Shown here: positions 47,774 to 58,400 of the stretch, piece after piece | How the letters are laid out: each line of letters starts with the position of its first letter | How positions within the stretch are numbered: the first letter of the stretch is position 1 | Assembly: GCA_037176885.1 (NCBI GenBank) | Contig: JAWWNJ010000044.1 | Coordinates: 1,550,001 to 1,614,000, forward strand | From: Favolaschia claudopus | Taxonomy: Eukaryota; Basidiomycota; Agaricomycetes; Agaricales; Mycenaceae | Reading direction: 5' to 3' | Length of the DNA stretch: 64,000 nt | Notes under the pieces: model-generated | Database searches by the model: none | What the model saw: the letters and a program-made list of their open reading frames with translations, nothing else | What the model was told of the DNA's origin: nothing | Translations under genes and position numbers: made by a program

Positions 47774-48428
47774 TTTCGCTGTATACTAACGCGCGCGCCG
47801 AATCCATCTGGAATATTTAAATTCATTCATGACTGTATGAGGATTGCGTCGGTTGACAATAATGAGAAGCGAATAAGAAGCATATGTGCACATCGAGGTG
47901 CGTCGTTTGTTCCTATTGAGTGCGCCCCATAAACAGGGCTACTTTTGCTGCATTGGCGCGGAGCAAGCGATAAAGATACAGCTGCGCTGTTGACCCAAGT
48001 CAACAGCGCAGTAGTGACTCGTAAATCCGATATCAGGTTTTACCCGCAGCCAGGACGCACGACCTCTCGTGCTTAAAACTATCTCCCGAAATGTGCATAC
48101 TTCTCGCTAACAATACGCGATAAATCTCGGATTCGCATTCGATCATCAATAATGTTGCTTCGTTGCGCTCGACGCAGGTCCGAGCATTCCAATCATCCGC
48201 GCAAATTCTCGTTGAACGCAACGGGCTGTTGTTGGAACGAGACGACTTGCAGTCAGCGCCAGAAAACGATTCATGATTCTTTAAACGAGACAACTAAGAC
48301 GTGTAATGTATTTCAAAGCGTAGTTAACCAAAGAATGTATGCTAGTTGGTAGTGGGAATTATGAGAGCGATAACTTACATATAATATCCATGTGCATGAG
48401 TGGACAGCTACATTGTCTGACTGGCGGC
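47774..48428. other. Convergent intergenic region with a strong hairpin
   Basis: The region lies between the stops of VPS55 (plus) and the proline-rich protein gene (minus). It contains the inverted repeat 47982-48011. No gene, tRNA or transposon is supported in the remaining sequence. Confidence 0.55.
47982..48011. repeat. Perfect 13-bp inverted repeat with 4-nt loop
   Basis: Arm CTGCGCTGTTGAC (47982-47994) and arm 47999-48011 are exact reverse complements around CCAA. The GC-rich stem should fold stably in RNA. Its place between two converging stops suits a role in 3'-end formation or readthrough control, or a remnant of a small element. Confidence 0.8.
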
Positions 48429-49457
48429 TTACTTGAGCTTGAGACCACGCAGGTTCCGCACTACATCGTCCATGTTGTCCACATTTCCTCTCCACTCCCC
48501 CGTCCACTCCACTTCTTGTCGTCGCATCCCCTCCGCCTGAGATGATGACGCGGGTGAAGTCTCAGCACGGGTCGGACCGTGCTGGTGTGATTCCTCGTAA
48601 GTAGGCGGCAAACCGGTGGGAGAAGTGGCATCATCCGCAAACGTGACGGGCTGTCGATCCTGCTCGACATTCAGGATGGCGCGAGAAGCCCGCCGAAGCC
48701 AACCGACGGCCTCGGGGGGTGACACCGTGTCTGGTGAAAAACTCGCCATGGCAGGATGGACATGAACCTCGCCGAGCGGCGACATTGGGTCAGATGCGTT
48801 AGCTGCATTGTCTGCGCTGTCCGTCGGCAAAATGAAGGACATGGCCCGCTTGATGACTTTATTGGCGCCTACATTCAAGGTGGGTCTCCGTGTACTGCGC
48901 AATTCCCCGTCCGCGAGTCCACCCGCCAACGCAAATGTCTGGTGTTCCAGCGCAGATTCGGGAAGCACCAGGGTACTGGCTCGCCGTCGCCGCTTGACCA
49001 CGGGCTCAGTGAATATGAGTTCGGGAGGTACGGTTTCGCCGAGTGTACGCGAAACTTTGGCGAGACGCAGTCGGCGGCGGTCTGGTTCTTGCTCGGGTGA
49101 TACTGGGGATGGCGGTGGCGAAAATGTGGGGGTAAACGTCGGGGAGAGTGGCGAGGGGAGAGGCGTAAATTTGTGCGGAACCGGCGGAACGCAAACAACG
49201 AGTGAGGGACGCGGTTCGGCCGCGGCGGGGGCGTCGGATTTTTGGAACGGGAGAGTAAGGGATGACAACGAAGCCGAGGCGTGAAAGAAGAAGCTACGCT
49301 TTGGAGTAAGCAGGTGAGGTGGGGGAGAGGCAGTTTCGACGACGGGAGTCTCGCCGAGAACTGCGGTGAGCTTGCGCATAGAGCGCACCATGCGTAGGCG
49401 GTCGGGATGCGGAATGTCATGAGTCGTGGGTGGTACGGTGGAGTTGTCGTCGTCCAT
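48429..49457 (-). CDS. Uncharacterised proline-rich protein with LGETP-type repeats and a PPxY motif
   Basis: This is a single uninterrupted exon of 342 codons, unusual in this intron-rich window; start ATG 49455-49457 and stop TAA/TGA at about 48429. I do not recognise a domain. Near the N-terminus MRKLTAVLGETPV and further on LAKVSRTLGETVPPELI look like two copies of a short motif (K-x5-LGE-T-x-P). Between them lie long Pro/Ser-rich stretches. RRRRAS and WLRRASRAIL are basic, Ser-containing sites that could be kinase targets. Near the end LPPTYEES is a PPxY motif of the type bound by WW domains of NEDD4/Rsp5 ligases. The C-terminus VEWTGEWRGNVDNMDDVVRNLRGLKLK is the only ordered-looking part. 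It is probably cytosolic or nuclear and regulatory. Confidence 0.7.
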   Translation of the reverse strand: MDDDNSTVPPTTHDIPHPDRLRMVRSMRKLTAVLGETPVVETASPPPHLLTPKRSFFFHASASLSSLTLPFQKSDAPAAAEPRPSLVVCVPPVPHKFTPLPSPLSPTFTPTFSPPPSPVSPEQEPDRRRLRLAKVSRTLGETVPPELIFTEPVVKRRRRASTLVLPESALEHQTFALAGGLADGELRSTRRPTLNVGANKVIKRAMSFILPTDSADNAANASDPMSPLGEVHVHPAMASFSPDTVSPPEAVGWLRRASRAILNVEQDRQPVTFADDATSPTGLPPTYEESHQHGPTRAETSPASSSQAEGMRRQEVEWTGEWRGNVDNMDDVVRNLRGLKLK

Positions 49458-50159
49458 TCAAAGTCGTGGATAGTGTACACAGAACGTGGAAGAAAAGAAA
49501 ATGAAAATGAATACAATACGTTGGGATCGACGCTGAGTGTTTTGATTTTCCTCCGTAGGGACCAGATCCGATTACCGAGTTGATTGGCGGGGACCAAGGA
49601 CAAAACCATGCTTTTTGCATATGTAGATAAGTCCCAACGAAGGGTATGTTCGTTATGTTGAGTCCAGCAAAGATCATGGGGTTGTAGGCAAAAAAACAGG
49701 GTGTCGAGGTGAGGGAAGGACCGTATACTCGTACAGTCTCGGTCCGTCAGGCCCCGGGCCTGGTGGTAATAAGACCTTGGAGAAGTAGATCGCTCGGCCG
49801 TCTTGTTTCTTGAGGATGCCTCAGACTTGCAATGATTGAACTTGGGCGCTTGTGCCATTGAGGTGGTGGGTTAAGACAATCGTCATCATGGCGTCTGTCG
49901 ATCGCGGCCTCTTATGTACACCCACAACTTGAACACAATACAGCAGTCTGATACACGCTAGTCCACCGCCAATACAACGATATAAGAATTATATAAATAT
50001 ACTCTTGCGCTGCGCTGCAGGGACTCCGAGAGTAGCTCGCATTTGGAGTATGTGGTACCAAGACATCCGTCTTGGAGCGCGTCGAGTTGGGACGCGGCGG
50101 CGTCTGTGCCGCTGGGCCGTATGGACGGCGAGAAAACCTGGCAAAACCGTACCAGAGCG
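49458..50159. other. Intergenic region upstream of the proline-rich protein gene
   Basis: About 700 bp between two minus-strand genes hold the promoter of the 48429-49457 gene and the 3' flank of TRS120. Open frames in it lack codon bias and start or splice support. Confidence 0.45.
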
Positions 50160-53100
50160 TTAGCCTTCCGCCCGAACCATTGCTGTGAGCCGACCCGTTC
50201 CCTTGCTCTCAGTTGAGCCTACGACTTTGGCCTCGGCTGAGATCTCAAATCGGCCGTGTGCAAGGAAACAGAGGCCAGTTTCGACTTGGCGTGATTCCCC
50301 ACTTTCTAATCTCCCAATGGGGACGTCACGGAGTAGGCCCTCAAAGACAACATCGGGCGACGATTGAAAGTCGAAATCAATCGTGAAAACCAGTGATGTG
50401 ACTGCAAGAACAAGCGGTGATGTTTTAGCTAGCTGTAAGGGGAATTGAAGGGGCTGCGTACGCGATAAGTTGGTGACTTTGGTCTGCAGATATACGAATT
50501 CACTCGAAGGTGGATGGTATTTGCCATTGGTTATAGGTATTTTGACTGCACCATCGTGATGCTGCAAGGACATGGCTATCGACGCGGTTTGTGTGCGCAG
50601 AGTCTCAAGCATCGGCAATGTCATCCTTTGTTGCCTCAACGACAGATCTCCAGATCGTGTTCCACCAGCCTAAACAACCATTGTCGATTTATTGATGCTT
50701 CGAAGGGTCGCGAACACTCACCTCCCGCCAGTGACCGCGAAGGCGTTTGAACAATTCCTCTCGATACCAAAATAACTCCCTCTGTGCCCTTTCCTGCGAA
50801 TCCGACAAATTTGATTTGGTCACCACAAACTGACGGTCCGATAGGGTGGGAATGGGCTGAGAGATATGCGCCTCGGAGAGAATGAATTTCTTAATTGGTA
50901 TTACCATCCTGCAGATGTTGAATAAACGTATGCCAACGAGATCAACTCATACCGAGACGTCGATCCAGGAGAAACTGTTGTTGAGGTTTTCCCTCGTGCC
51001 CCACCTAACACTCTTTTAAAATAGTGAATCACAATCGAGATCAACGAAATGACCTTGCTGTGCCCTTTCAAAAGAAACTTCAAACGGCAGCCCATATGTG
51101 TTCCGTACTTCAACGGAAAACAAGCACCAGCCCGTTTCATTCCCAAGGAAATGGTCGTCGGATTCAGTGTGTTCCTCCTCTAGAAGCTCTGAGGGAACGG
51201 ATGGAAATGGGAGTATATCCATTCCCTGGCATTCCAGCATGTGGTACACCGTCACCATTACAGGATACGATAATTGCCGTGTATGGAAGACCTGAGGCGC
51301 CGAGTCCGAATTGGCCGTGGGGCGGTGAACGTATGAATAAGACACATGTATAGTGCCGGTCGTGCTGCAGAAAATTGGGATCAAGAAACTGGGTCGAACA
51401 ACTTACACTCACCAGCCTACTTTACCGTAGCAATTTACATTTACAGTGAGCTTCTGGCCAGGCGGGATGTCTTTGGCGTCTTCGTCGTTCCAGAAAAACA
51501 CCGGACGGTGAAGGAGGGCGTACTCCGTCTCGTATGTATCGAAAACAGAAAGATCGCCGCTCGCAAGTGCCTGCTGTGCGGGAGCAATGGTGGAATCGTC
51601 AAAGGCAAGACGTAGAAAGTCGATGGGTAGTGGGGACACATTCTCTAGAGTAATCCGAATAGTGGACCTATGGAGCGTTCAGCATCTGTTGCGAGTTGTA
51701 GTAAGGAAGGAATCCCACATCTCCCCATTATACATCATCACCGCACCATGAGTTACCGATGTCCTCCGTATCCGCAGCAGGGGCTGCTCCGGAACTACGG
51801 TATACTCCAGAAAGCGGAGAGGCGCCTTTGTCGTGGAGACCGTGAGCTGGGCACTGGCACGCTTGCTGGCCTTTTCCCAAGGGAAACAATCGAGGCCAGA
51901 ATACTTTGATCGACCCACTTCACATTCCAAAGCCGCACGTTTTCGAGAAATTCGCTCGTCTTCCTCCCCCGTAGTGACAGGAAGCAAGAATTCTCGTCTG
52001 GTTCCACCAGGCGCCTGCACAAAACACCCGCGAATGACGAGCGACCCAGTTTCCGATGCCTTGCCGGACAGAGTCACGATATGAAGGGCGGTCGCAGGCA
52101 GAACAGCTCGAACGGGCTTTGAGTCAAACGAGACACCGGAAGTACTAAACAACTGAGTGAGAATTTGTAAAGTGGTACATTTTACTGACATACCTGAGGG
52201 AAAGGGACTGTATTTCCAGATCGAAGATATAGGGATTCCGTAGCACGAGGGTAAACTCCAATAGCTCGTTTTGTACCACCAACGATTTGCCCTACGGAAC
52301 AAGTCAGAAAAAACTGAAGTGAGAATTATACGAGTAACCCAACCTGTCCCAGCGCTCGCCTTGGGTTGTACAAAAAAGGATCGGTACCCCCAGTAAGAAT
52401 CGGTGCTATATCAGAGGACTTGGGTTGCAGAACCGAGAGAGGTTTCTCTATTGGTAGTCGAACCAGTGGTAAACTGCAATTTCAGAAGAGTTAGTGCGCA
52501 AAGAGGGCAAACAACTAACAACATACGGTGACAGATTGATGCTTACGAGAGGCTTTCCAGACCAATATTCAACTGACTTGGTGTCGCCTCTTCGATGCGC
52601 GGTGATTAGAGCTCGGTTGGAGGTGGCATACAGATGATATTGATCGCCTGGGGCTAGGACACTTTGCAGAGTTTTGAGTGAGGACAAGGCAAATTGCGCC
52701 ACAGCAATATAATCTGCGGAAGATGAGGCATCGCGTGTGTGAGCAACGTGTGATATACCTGGCAAAGCTTCGGCAACAGCGACTGCTTCTCGGACGACTC
52801 CAATTTGAAGCTCGGGCCAGCCGTAAGGCTCCGAGAACTCGGTCTCTACATCGTCCTCGATGCTTGGTAGAATGCTGTCCTTCAAGTCGTTGGCAGCCGT
52901 GTCTGAACTTTCTATCAGGCGCACAGCATCGAGATCGATGCCCAAGACTCGGCAAACGTATTTGAGTAGCTTCAATACGCTCTCGTTGCCGTCAATATTT
53001 TCACTGAATCGAACACCAACGTTGCCGCGCTGACCAGAACTGGAGGAGTGACCTTGGATTCCAAGTCCGGGGGGAAGCGGCACGCTAGACAATCTCGAGA

Positions 53101-54849
53101 GTCCATCCTCTTCACGACCACAGACAATGAGGTCCAATATACAACCCAGAACTTCCCGCAAGATATACGCCTCCTTGCGTCGGTAACCAAGGCATGCGTA
53201 GAGGCTCGCCGTGCTTTCCAGAATGCTAATTCGTTCGCGAGGACCAAGGTGGAGCAGCCATGGGCCATGGACTTGAGCCAAGACGTTGGAAATCGTAGAG
53301 CGAGGGATGCCAGACAGCGTGCTTAATCGCTCCAAATTGGCCCAGCTTGTAAGGCCCTCGTGAGAAAGCGTCGGGGGTAGGTATGGGGTTGGTCCAGGCT
53401 GCAACATGGTCCCAAAAGCCACTGGGCCCCAGCCTTTGGCAGACCACACGGCGAACAGGAGGGACGCTTGCCTCAGAACAGCGCAAGAATACAGATAAGC
53501 TAGTAGCGAATAGTTGTGGTCCCCATCGACACCAGGGAACCGATGATATAGCACGATTGCCTGGGTCAATTTTTCAAACACATCGCTCCATGGCTCCCGG
53601 CTGGCAGATAACGATGTGTTCTGAAAGCGTATGTATTAGGGAAATTTGACAAGAATGAATAACACATACCAAACCCTGACCAGCAGACCAGGCATCTATG
53701 ATGGACACAGTAGCCATGCCTTCCAATGTCGCGGCTTGCCACACGGCGTCTGAAGATGACCTGAAAAGGAGGAGAGCTTCGTTGTACCTGGACTCGGATC
53801 AACAAAATAACTCCAGGAAAATCTCATCTCGCATACCAAACTGCAGCATCTTCTGTTCTTCCCGCCAACAGAAAAAAATCTCCGAGAACTTTGAAAAGCC
53901 TCCCATGAGATGAGGCTACCCCGATGCTGCTTAGTCGTTTCTTTGCGGGAGGTATACCCAACGTCGATTGGCGGTTTACAGACGCTGATGTGGAGCTGCG
54001 CTTGAGATTTGATCCTGCAGCAAAGTTGAGAGACTTCGCATCGGAGGAATTGTTGATAGAAGGTATTGGGGGAAGAGAATCGCGTTTCCGGCCATTCTCA
54101 ATGGGCTGAGCGAGGTCTGACGGTGGAAGCATGGGCAGCAGGGAGGAATTTAGATGCTCGTTCCCTGCCGGACTTTCCAGCCCTTGTACCTAACAGCTAG
54201 CTTCAGAGAAGAAACAGATTCAACGAAGCGACGGGGCACACCAAAGTCCCAAACTCTCCCAAAATATGTGAACACAAGTCGGCCAACAAGGTTCCAATAT
54301 ACAGTTTTTTATTGCCCATCATGCTCGGAATGACAACCAAGCCAGGTAAATTGTCGCCGAGATTGACATTTGTGTTGCCCTCTCCTTCCTCGAAGACGAA
54401 ACAGTTCTTGGCTAGCGGGTACATGCCTCCGGCAGGAAATATATCGAGCAAAGCGGCATTGAATTCGGCCAAGACGGAAGGTAGAGAGTCGGTTTTCGAA
54501 CACGCAGCCAAGCCGATGACAGCCAGAGGAAAGTTGGAAGGGCGAAGGAGGGACAGAGGGAGATGAGAGAAGGGCGGAGGATGTGTCGGGAAACTTAGGT
54601 GGAGGTAACCAGTTGACAGAGGGTTGGGCATAAATCGGGCTGGAATGGTGAATGAATTGAGGGCCGAAGAATAGCGGAATGTATATCACCTCTCTCATCC
54701 TTGTTGTCTGCTGGTATGTCGCCTAGACGGATTGCGTCAAACGTCCGAAGTTCGTCTGCATATTTGTTGAAGGTGGAGCGGGAGATGGTGCCGACGGGGA
54801 CGAGAAGGACTCTAACCTGGGCCAGTGAGGCGAATGCATGGGTGTCCAT
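50160..54849 (-). CDS. TRS120: TRAPPII complex subunit Trs120 (TRAPPC9)
   Basis: This is part of the Rab GEF complex for late-Golgi traffic. The start ATG at 54847-54849 gives MDTHAFASLAQVRVLLVPVGTI, then SRSTFNKYADELRTFDAIRLGDIPADN. After an intron come RFMPNPLSTGYLHLSFPTHPPPFSHLPLSLLRPSNFPLAVIG and NLPGLVVIPSMMGNKKLYIGTLLADLCSHILGEFGTLV, strongly conserved N-terminal blocks. The middle is helical-repeat-like (TRP-type) with RFPGVDGDHNYSLLAYLY and LHLGPRERISILESTASLYACLGYRRKEAYILREV. The C-terminal third is beta-rich (IRRTSVTHGAVMMYNGE, RLESGESRQVETGLCFLAHGRFEISAEA), as expected for Ig-like TRAPPII platforms. Many short introns occur. The stop TAA is at 50160-50162. Its start is 116 bp from that of the divergent DPM2. 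Confidence 0.88.
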
Positions 54850-54965
54850 GAACAACCCTGGCCACCACCAACGCCCAGTCCAAATCAAAAGTAAGAGCGT
54901 AAGTAAAGCAATTCCGGTAATCAATTCTCACGCGCTCACCATTACCCGCAACGACGACCACGAAA

Positions 54966-55333
54966 ATGGTAGGACTATTTGTCGACCCAGTTCCCCCCAT
55001 CTTGACCGTTGTCCAGGGTGCAGGCGATAAACTTCTCGGCGGCACGATGCTCGTCACTGCCGCCGTCGTATTTACCTACTATACCACCTGGGCAATGCTA
55101 CTCGTTCGTCTTTCACATTCCTCGTCGCGTTTCCGCTCGTTTCACGACTGCCTTAGCCATTCTTCGACTCTTCGAGCGAGATTCATAATTTCTTCCCTCC
55201 CCGGGAATGGGCAGTCCGTCTTCCCGCTATCATCCTTCTGGTTGGCGTGTCCGCTATTGGCGCCTTCGTATTCAACACAATCATCAAAGAGAAGAGGAAA
55301 AAGCAACGACAGGCACGATTGCGAACAGCTTAG
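54966..55333 (+). CDS. DPM2: Dolichol phosphate-mannose synthase regulatory subunit Dpm2
   Basis: This small ER membrane protein supports Dpm1/Dpm3 in making dolichol-P-mannose for GPI anchors and glycosylation. The start ATG at 54966 gives MVGLFVDPVPPILTVVQGAGDKLLGGTMLVTAAVVFTYYTTWAMLL (first membrane helix). One intron (about 55099-55151) joins to PFFDSSSEIHNFFPPREWAVRLPAIILLVGVSAIGAFVFNTIIKEKRKKQR. Two membrane spans, the PFFD...IH..FPPREWA loop and the basic C-terminal tail fit Dpm2. The stop is TAG 55331-55333. Its 3' end faces the very large minus-strand gene with about 90 bp between stops. Confidence 0.85.
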
Positions 55334-55425
55334 TAGGTCTGCGCTTCCATCCAGCAACTGACTGTGTCTGATTATCCCTTACAAGAAAATGTACAGTAAT
55401 ATTAACTCTTGTTCCAAGGCATCAT

Positions 55426-58400
55426 CTAGCGACCCTGGGTAGCCTTGCTGGCGTCACGCCTTGCCTCCAAGATACGAACCTTCTCGGCTGCCACGATGTC
55501 CTTGATTGCCTGGTTCACCAAAATGTCCACCCCAATGTCAGGCGGAGGTTCCGATAGAATTTTCAAGGCGCGCGCAATCTACCAACCGAGTCAGTCAAAA
55601 GGCATGGTTTCGTACCAGTATCTCATGTTATACCTTGTTCATGGAGGAATCCTGTGCGCCAATGGACCGTAATCGGTTCAGTGTGTCGACTTGTGAAGAG
55701 GTCTCCAGCGCCAACGGTGTGTGCGAGCAGCGCAGGAATATAAACAGCTCGGCAACCGTTGACCACGTCAAAGACAGAGTGGTCTGGAAAGTCAGCTACA
55801 GCAGCCTATCCATCTTGATATACACATACCATTGACAGTCCCAGTTGAAAATCCGCTTCCAACGCGCTAATCACAGCTTCGAATGGCGGCCACAATTCGT
55901 TCCACACCGTCAGAGCCGTCGCATTTCCACTATCGTCTGTCTGGGACTTTCTATGGGCAAGAAGGAGCCACAGTTTGATGGCAATATACGCATGGTTTAT
56001 GTCCGATGTCGCTGACTCTGCCATGCTCACCGCTGTTTGGGTGTACGCTCGTAATACAGCGTGATGCGTCATGGAGAAAGCCGATAAAAAGTCAAACATA
56101 ATTGACACTGTTTGCTGGTTGCTTGAGGTGTCCAGCAGAACAGCCAGAACGATAACGTTCCAGGATCGAACTGCGAGGCTTGGCCTGCCCGATCGCTGCA
56201 TCGCTCGCTCAATAGAGGGCCTGTCAATGCAAAAGAGACTTGCCTCTGCTTTGTCTGCCAATCGTCCCCAGATACTGTTATTGTAACTGGTCGCCTGTAG
56301 AATCATCCTCGCCACCGCGAGGGACGCGTAGAAGTCGTCTTCTGAGTGGATGTCGGCCCACGCATGGTTGTGCAGATAATAAAACCCATGGTCAACTAAA
56401 TTCATGAACGAACTCAGATTTGTGGTGGCGGGGGAAGCGATGCCACTGCCAATATGGTCGATTGGTGTCATCAGTGTCTAAAACTCTAGTTCAGTGTTCG
56501 GCCATAAGCGAGAGGAATTGAAAGATACCTCCAACATGGACCGCAAGGTACTCGGCAATGTACGCGTCTTCAGACGCAACGAGTCTGCCACCATTTCGAA
56601 AATAGCCAGAACGACAGGACTTGCGGAAGATCCGCTTTCCCCGTGGTGTGTTTTACGATACAGACTTGCTGTGACATGAATGAGGCGCGACAAACTGGAC
56701 ACATCCACGTTCAATCGATGTACCACCCCTCGTAGAATTGTATCAATACAAACGAGCATGTCCTTGATTCAGATGAGAGGATGGCCATAACTGTAAATTG
56801 AAACCTACTCGACTGTTGGCCTTGTTGTGTTGAATGAGGAGGGAAGGGATCATCAATAGAGGCGCGGGATCAATGTTTGCGCCTTCCCCTGCCAAATCTA
56901 AAGCACGGCGGGTCAGAGCAGTAAGATGTTGTCCGACAACTGTCAAGATACTCAGCAGGCAAGTGGCAGACAGAATGTAATCACACTGACAAGTCATAAG
57001 ATCACCACTATAGCCCTGATGGTGAATTACTTCGATATAGGTATGGAGATTATTCATCACAATCTGAAAAGTAGTGTTCTCATTTTCAGCGGCTCGAGGT
57101 AGAGTATCGCGAAGGAGGGTATCCCTGAGGCTCTCCGCAGAGCTCGGTGTTTGTCTGGCACTGGAGTCGGTGATTTCCTTGAGTACAAGGAAGACACTCC
57201 GATCGAGGCGACGCTAAAGATGATGAGAACGAGATAAAATCATCTCAAGAGATATAAACCTTGAAAAGATTCAGTACAAATCCATTCGTGGCATATGTCG
57301 TTATAGTATTTTGGATGAATGACTTTGCTTGAGCGACCAGGGCGTCTTGAGTGTTATGGCTTTGTAGCTCGATTAACTTCGTAGCCTGCTCAATTGACGA
57401 ACTAGCATGGCAGATCAGTCAACGACCAGAGGTTTGACGCACAAAGGGGAGCATACTAGATAAGAGAACCCGTGTAGGCAGGCCAGCGTTTTATGAAGGC
57501 CTGGGTCACAGAGAGACTCAGCTGTTGGACTTCATAACTGACGTTATCCAACATGAGCTCTAGCGCTCGGCCGAACGCACGACGAAGTGTTGGTTGGAGA
57601 TGTCTCAATCGTCGATGCTCGAAATTATGTTTGTAGATGATGACACCCAAAGATTCCACCAGACTTTTGAGCGTTGCAACCGGAAGCACCAACAGGTCCC
57701 CGGTGCAAAGAATGTTGAGGCAGAGATCCACAAAGGTCGATCCAACAAGGAGAGTCTGAGAGGAAGAATCGGTAGTTTCGAGGCTGATGGTGTACGGAGC
57801 ATCCAGGACGGCAAGTAATTGAGTGACACAGGGTATCGAAGGTTCGGGGATGTGTTGAGCATCCCCAAAGTGTACATCAAGTGATTGTCCAGTGGCAGAG
57901 GGGGTAGCGCTGACATCAGCAAATCCAAGTGCTTTGGCGAGCGCCATTTTGATTTTCTGAAGGTCAAATGCGTCAATGGCGATTCCGTCAGATAGCATCT
58001 GAAGACTAAGCAAGAGGATAGACCCTCGCAGAATGGCCATGTCAGGATCAGTGTTGGTTGACTGCACGCCCTCTACATCTCTCGAGGACGAAAGGCCGTA
58101 CAAAGACTATACTTAGAGGTGAGATGGCGTTTGATTCGGGAACAAGTTTGACACACAAGATGAGCGGTAGAAAGACCGATGCCGTTCTTCTGATCGTATT
58201 CATCTTCCGAGAGAGTGTCGATTATGACATCCCATGTTAACACTAAGGATTATATTTCAGTTGGAATGGACAAATTCAAGAAGGGGTTGCAGCACCTTGC
58301 CAGCCAGGAAAATGTGGCCGTAGTTGAATAAGGAATGAGACTAATTTGACACGCTCTGCTATCGGTGAGGTGGCCAGTGATTCCGTCCAGCAAAGAGAAA

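Noticed and set aside
48875..49858. 327-codon minus-strand frame overlapping the proline-rich protein gene.
   Set aside because: Composition is that of an out-of-frame reading (Pro/Arg/His/Ser) and it overlaps a better-supported frame.
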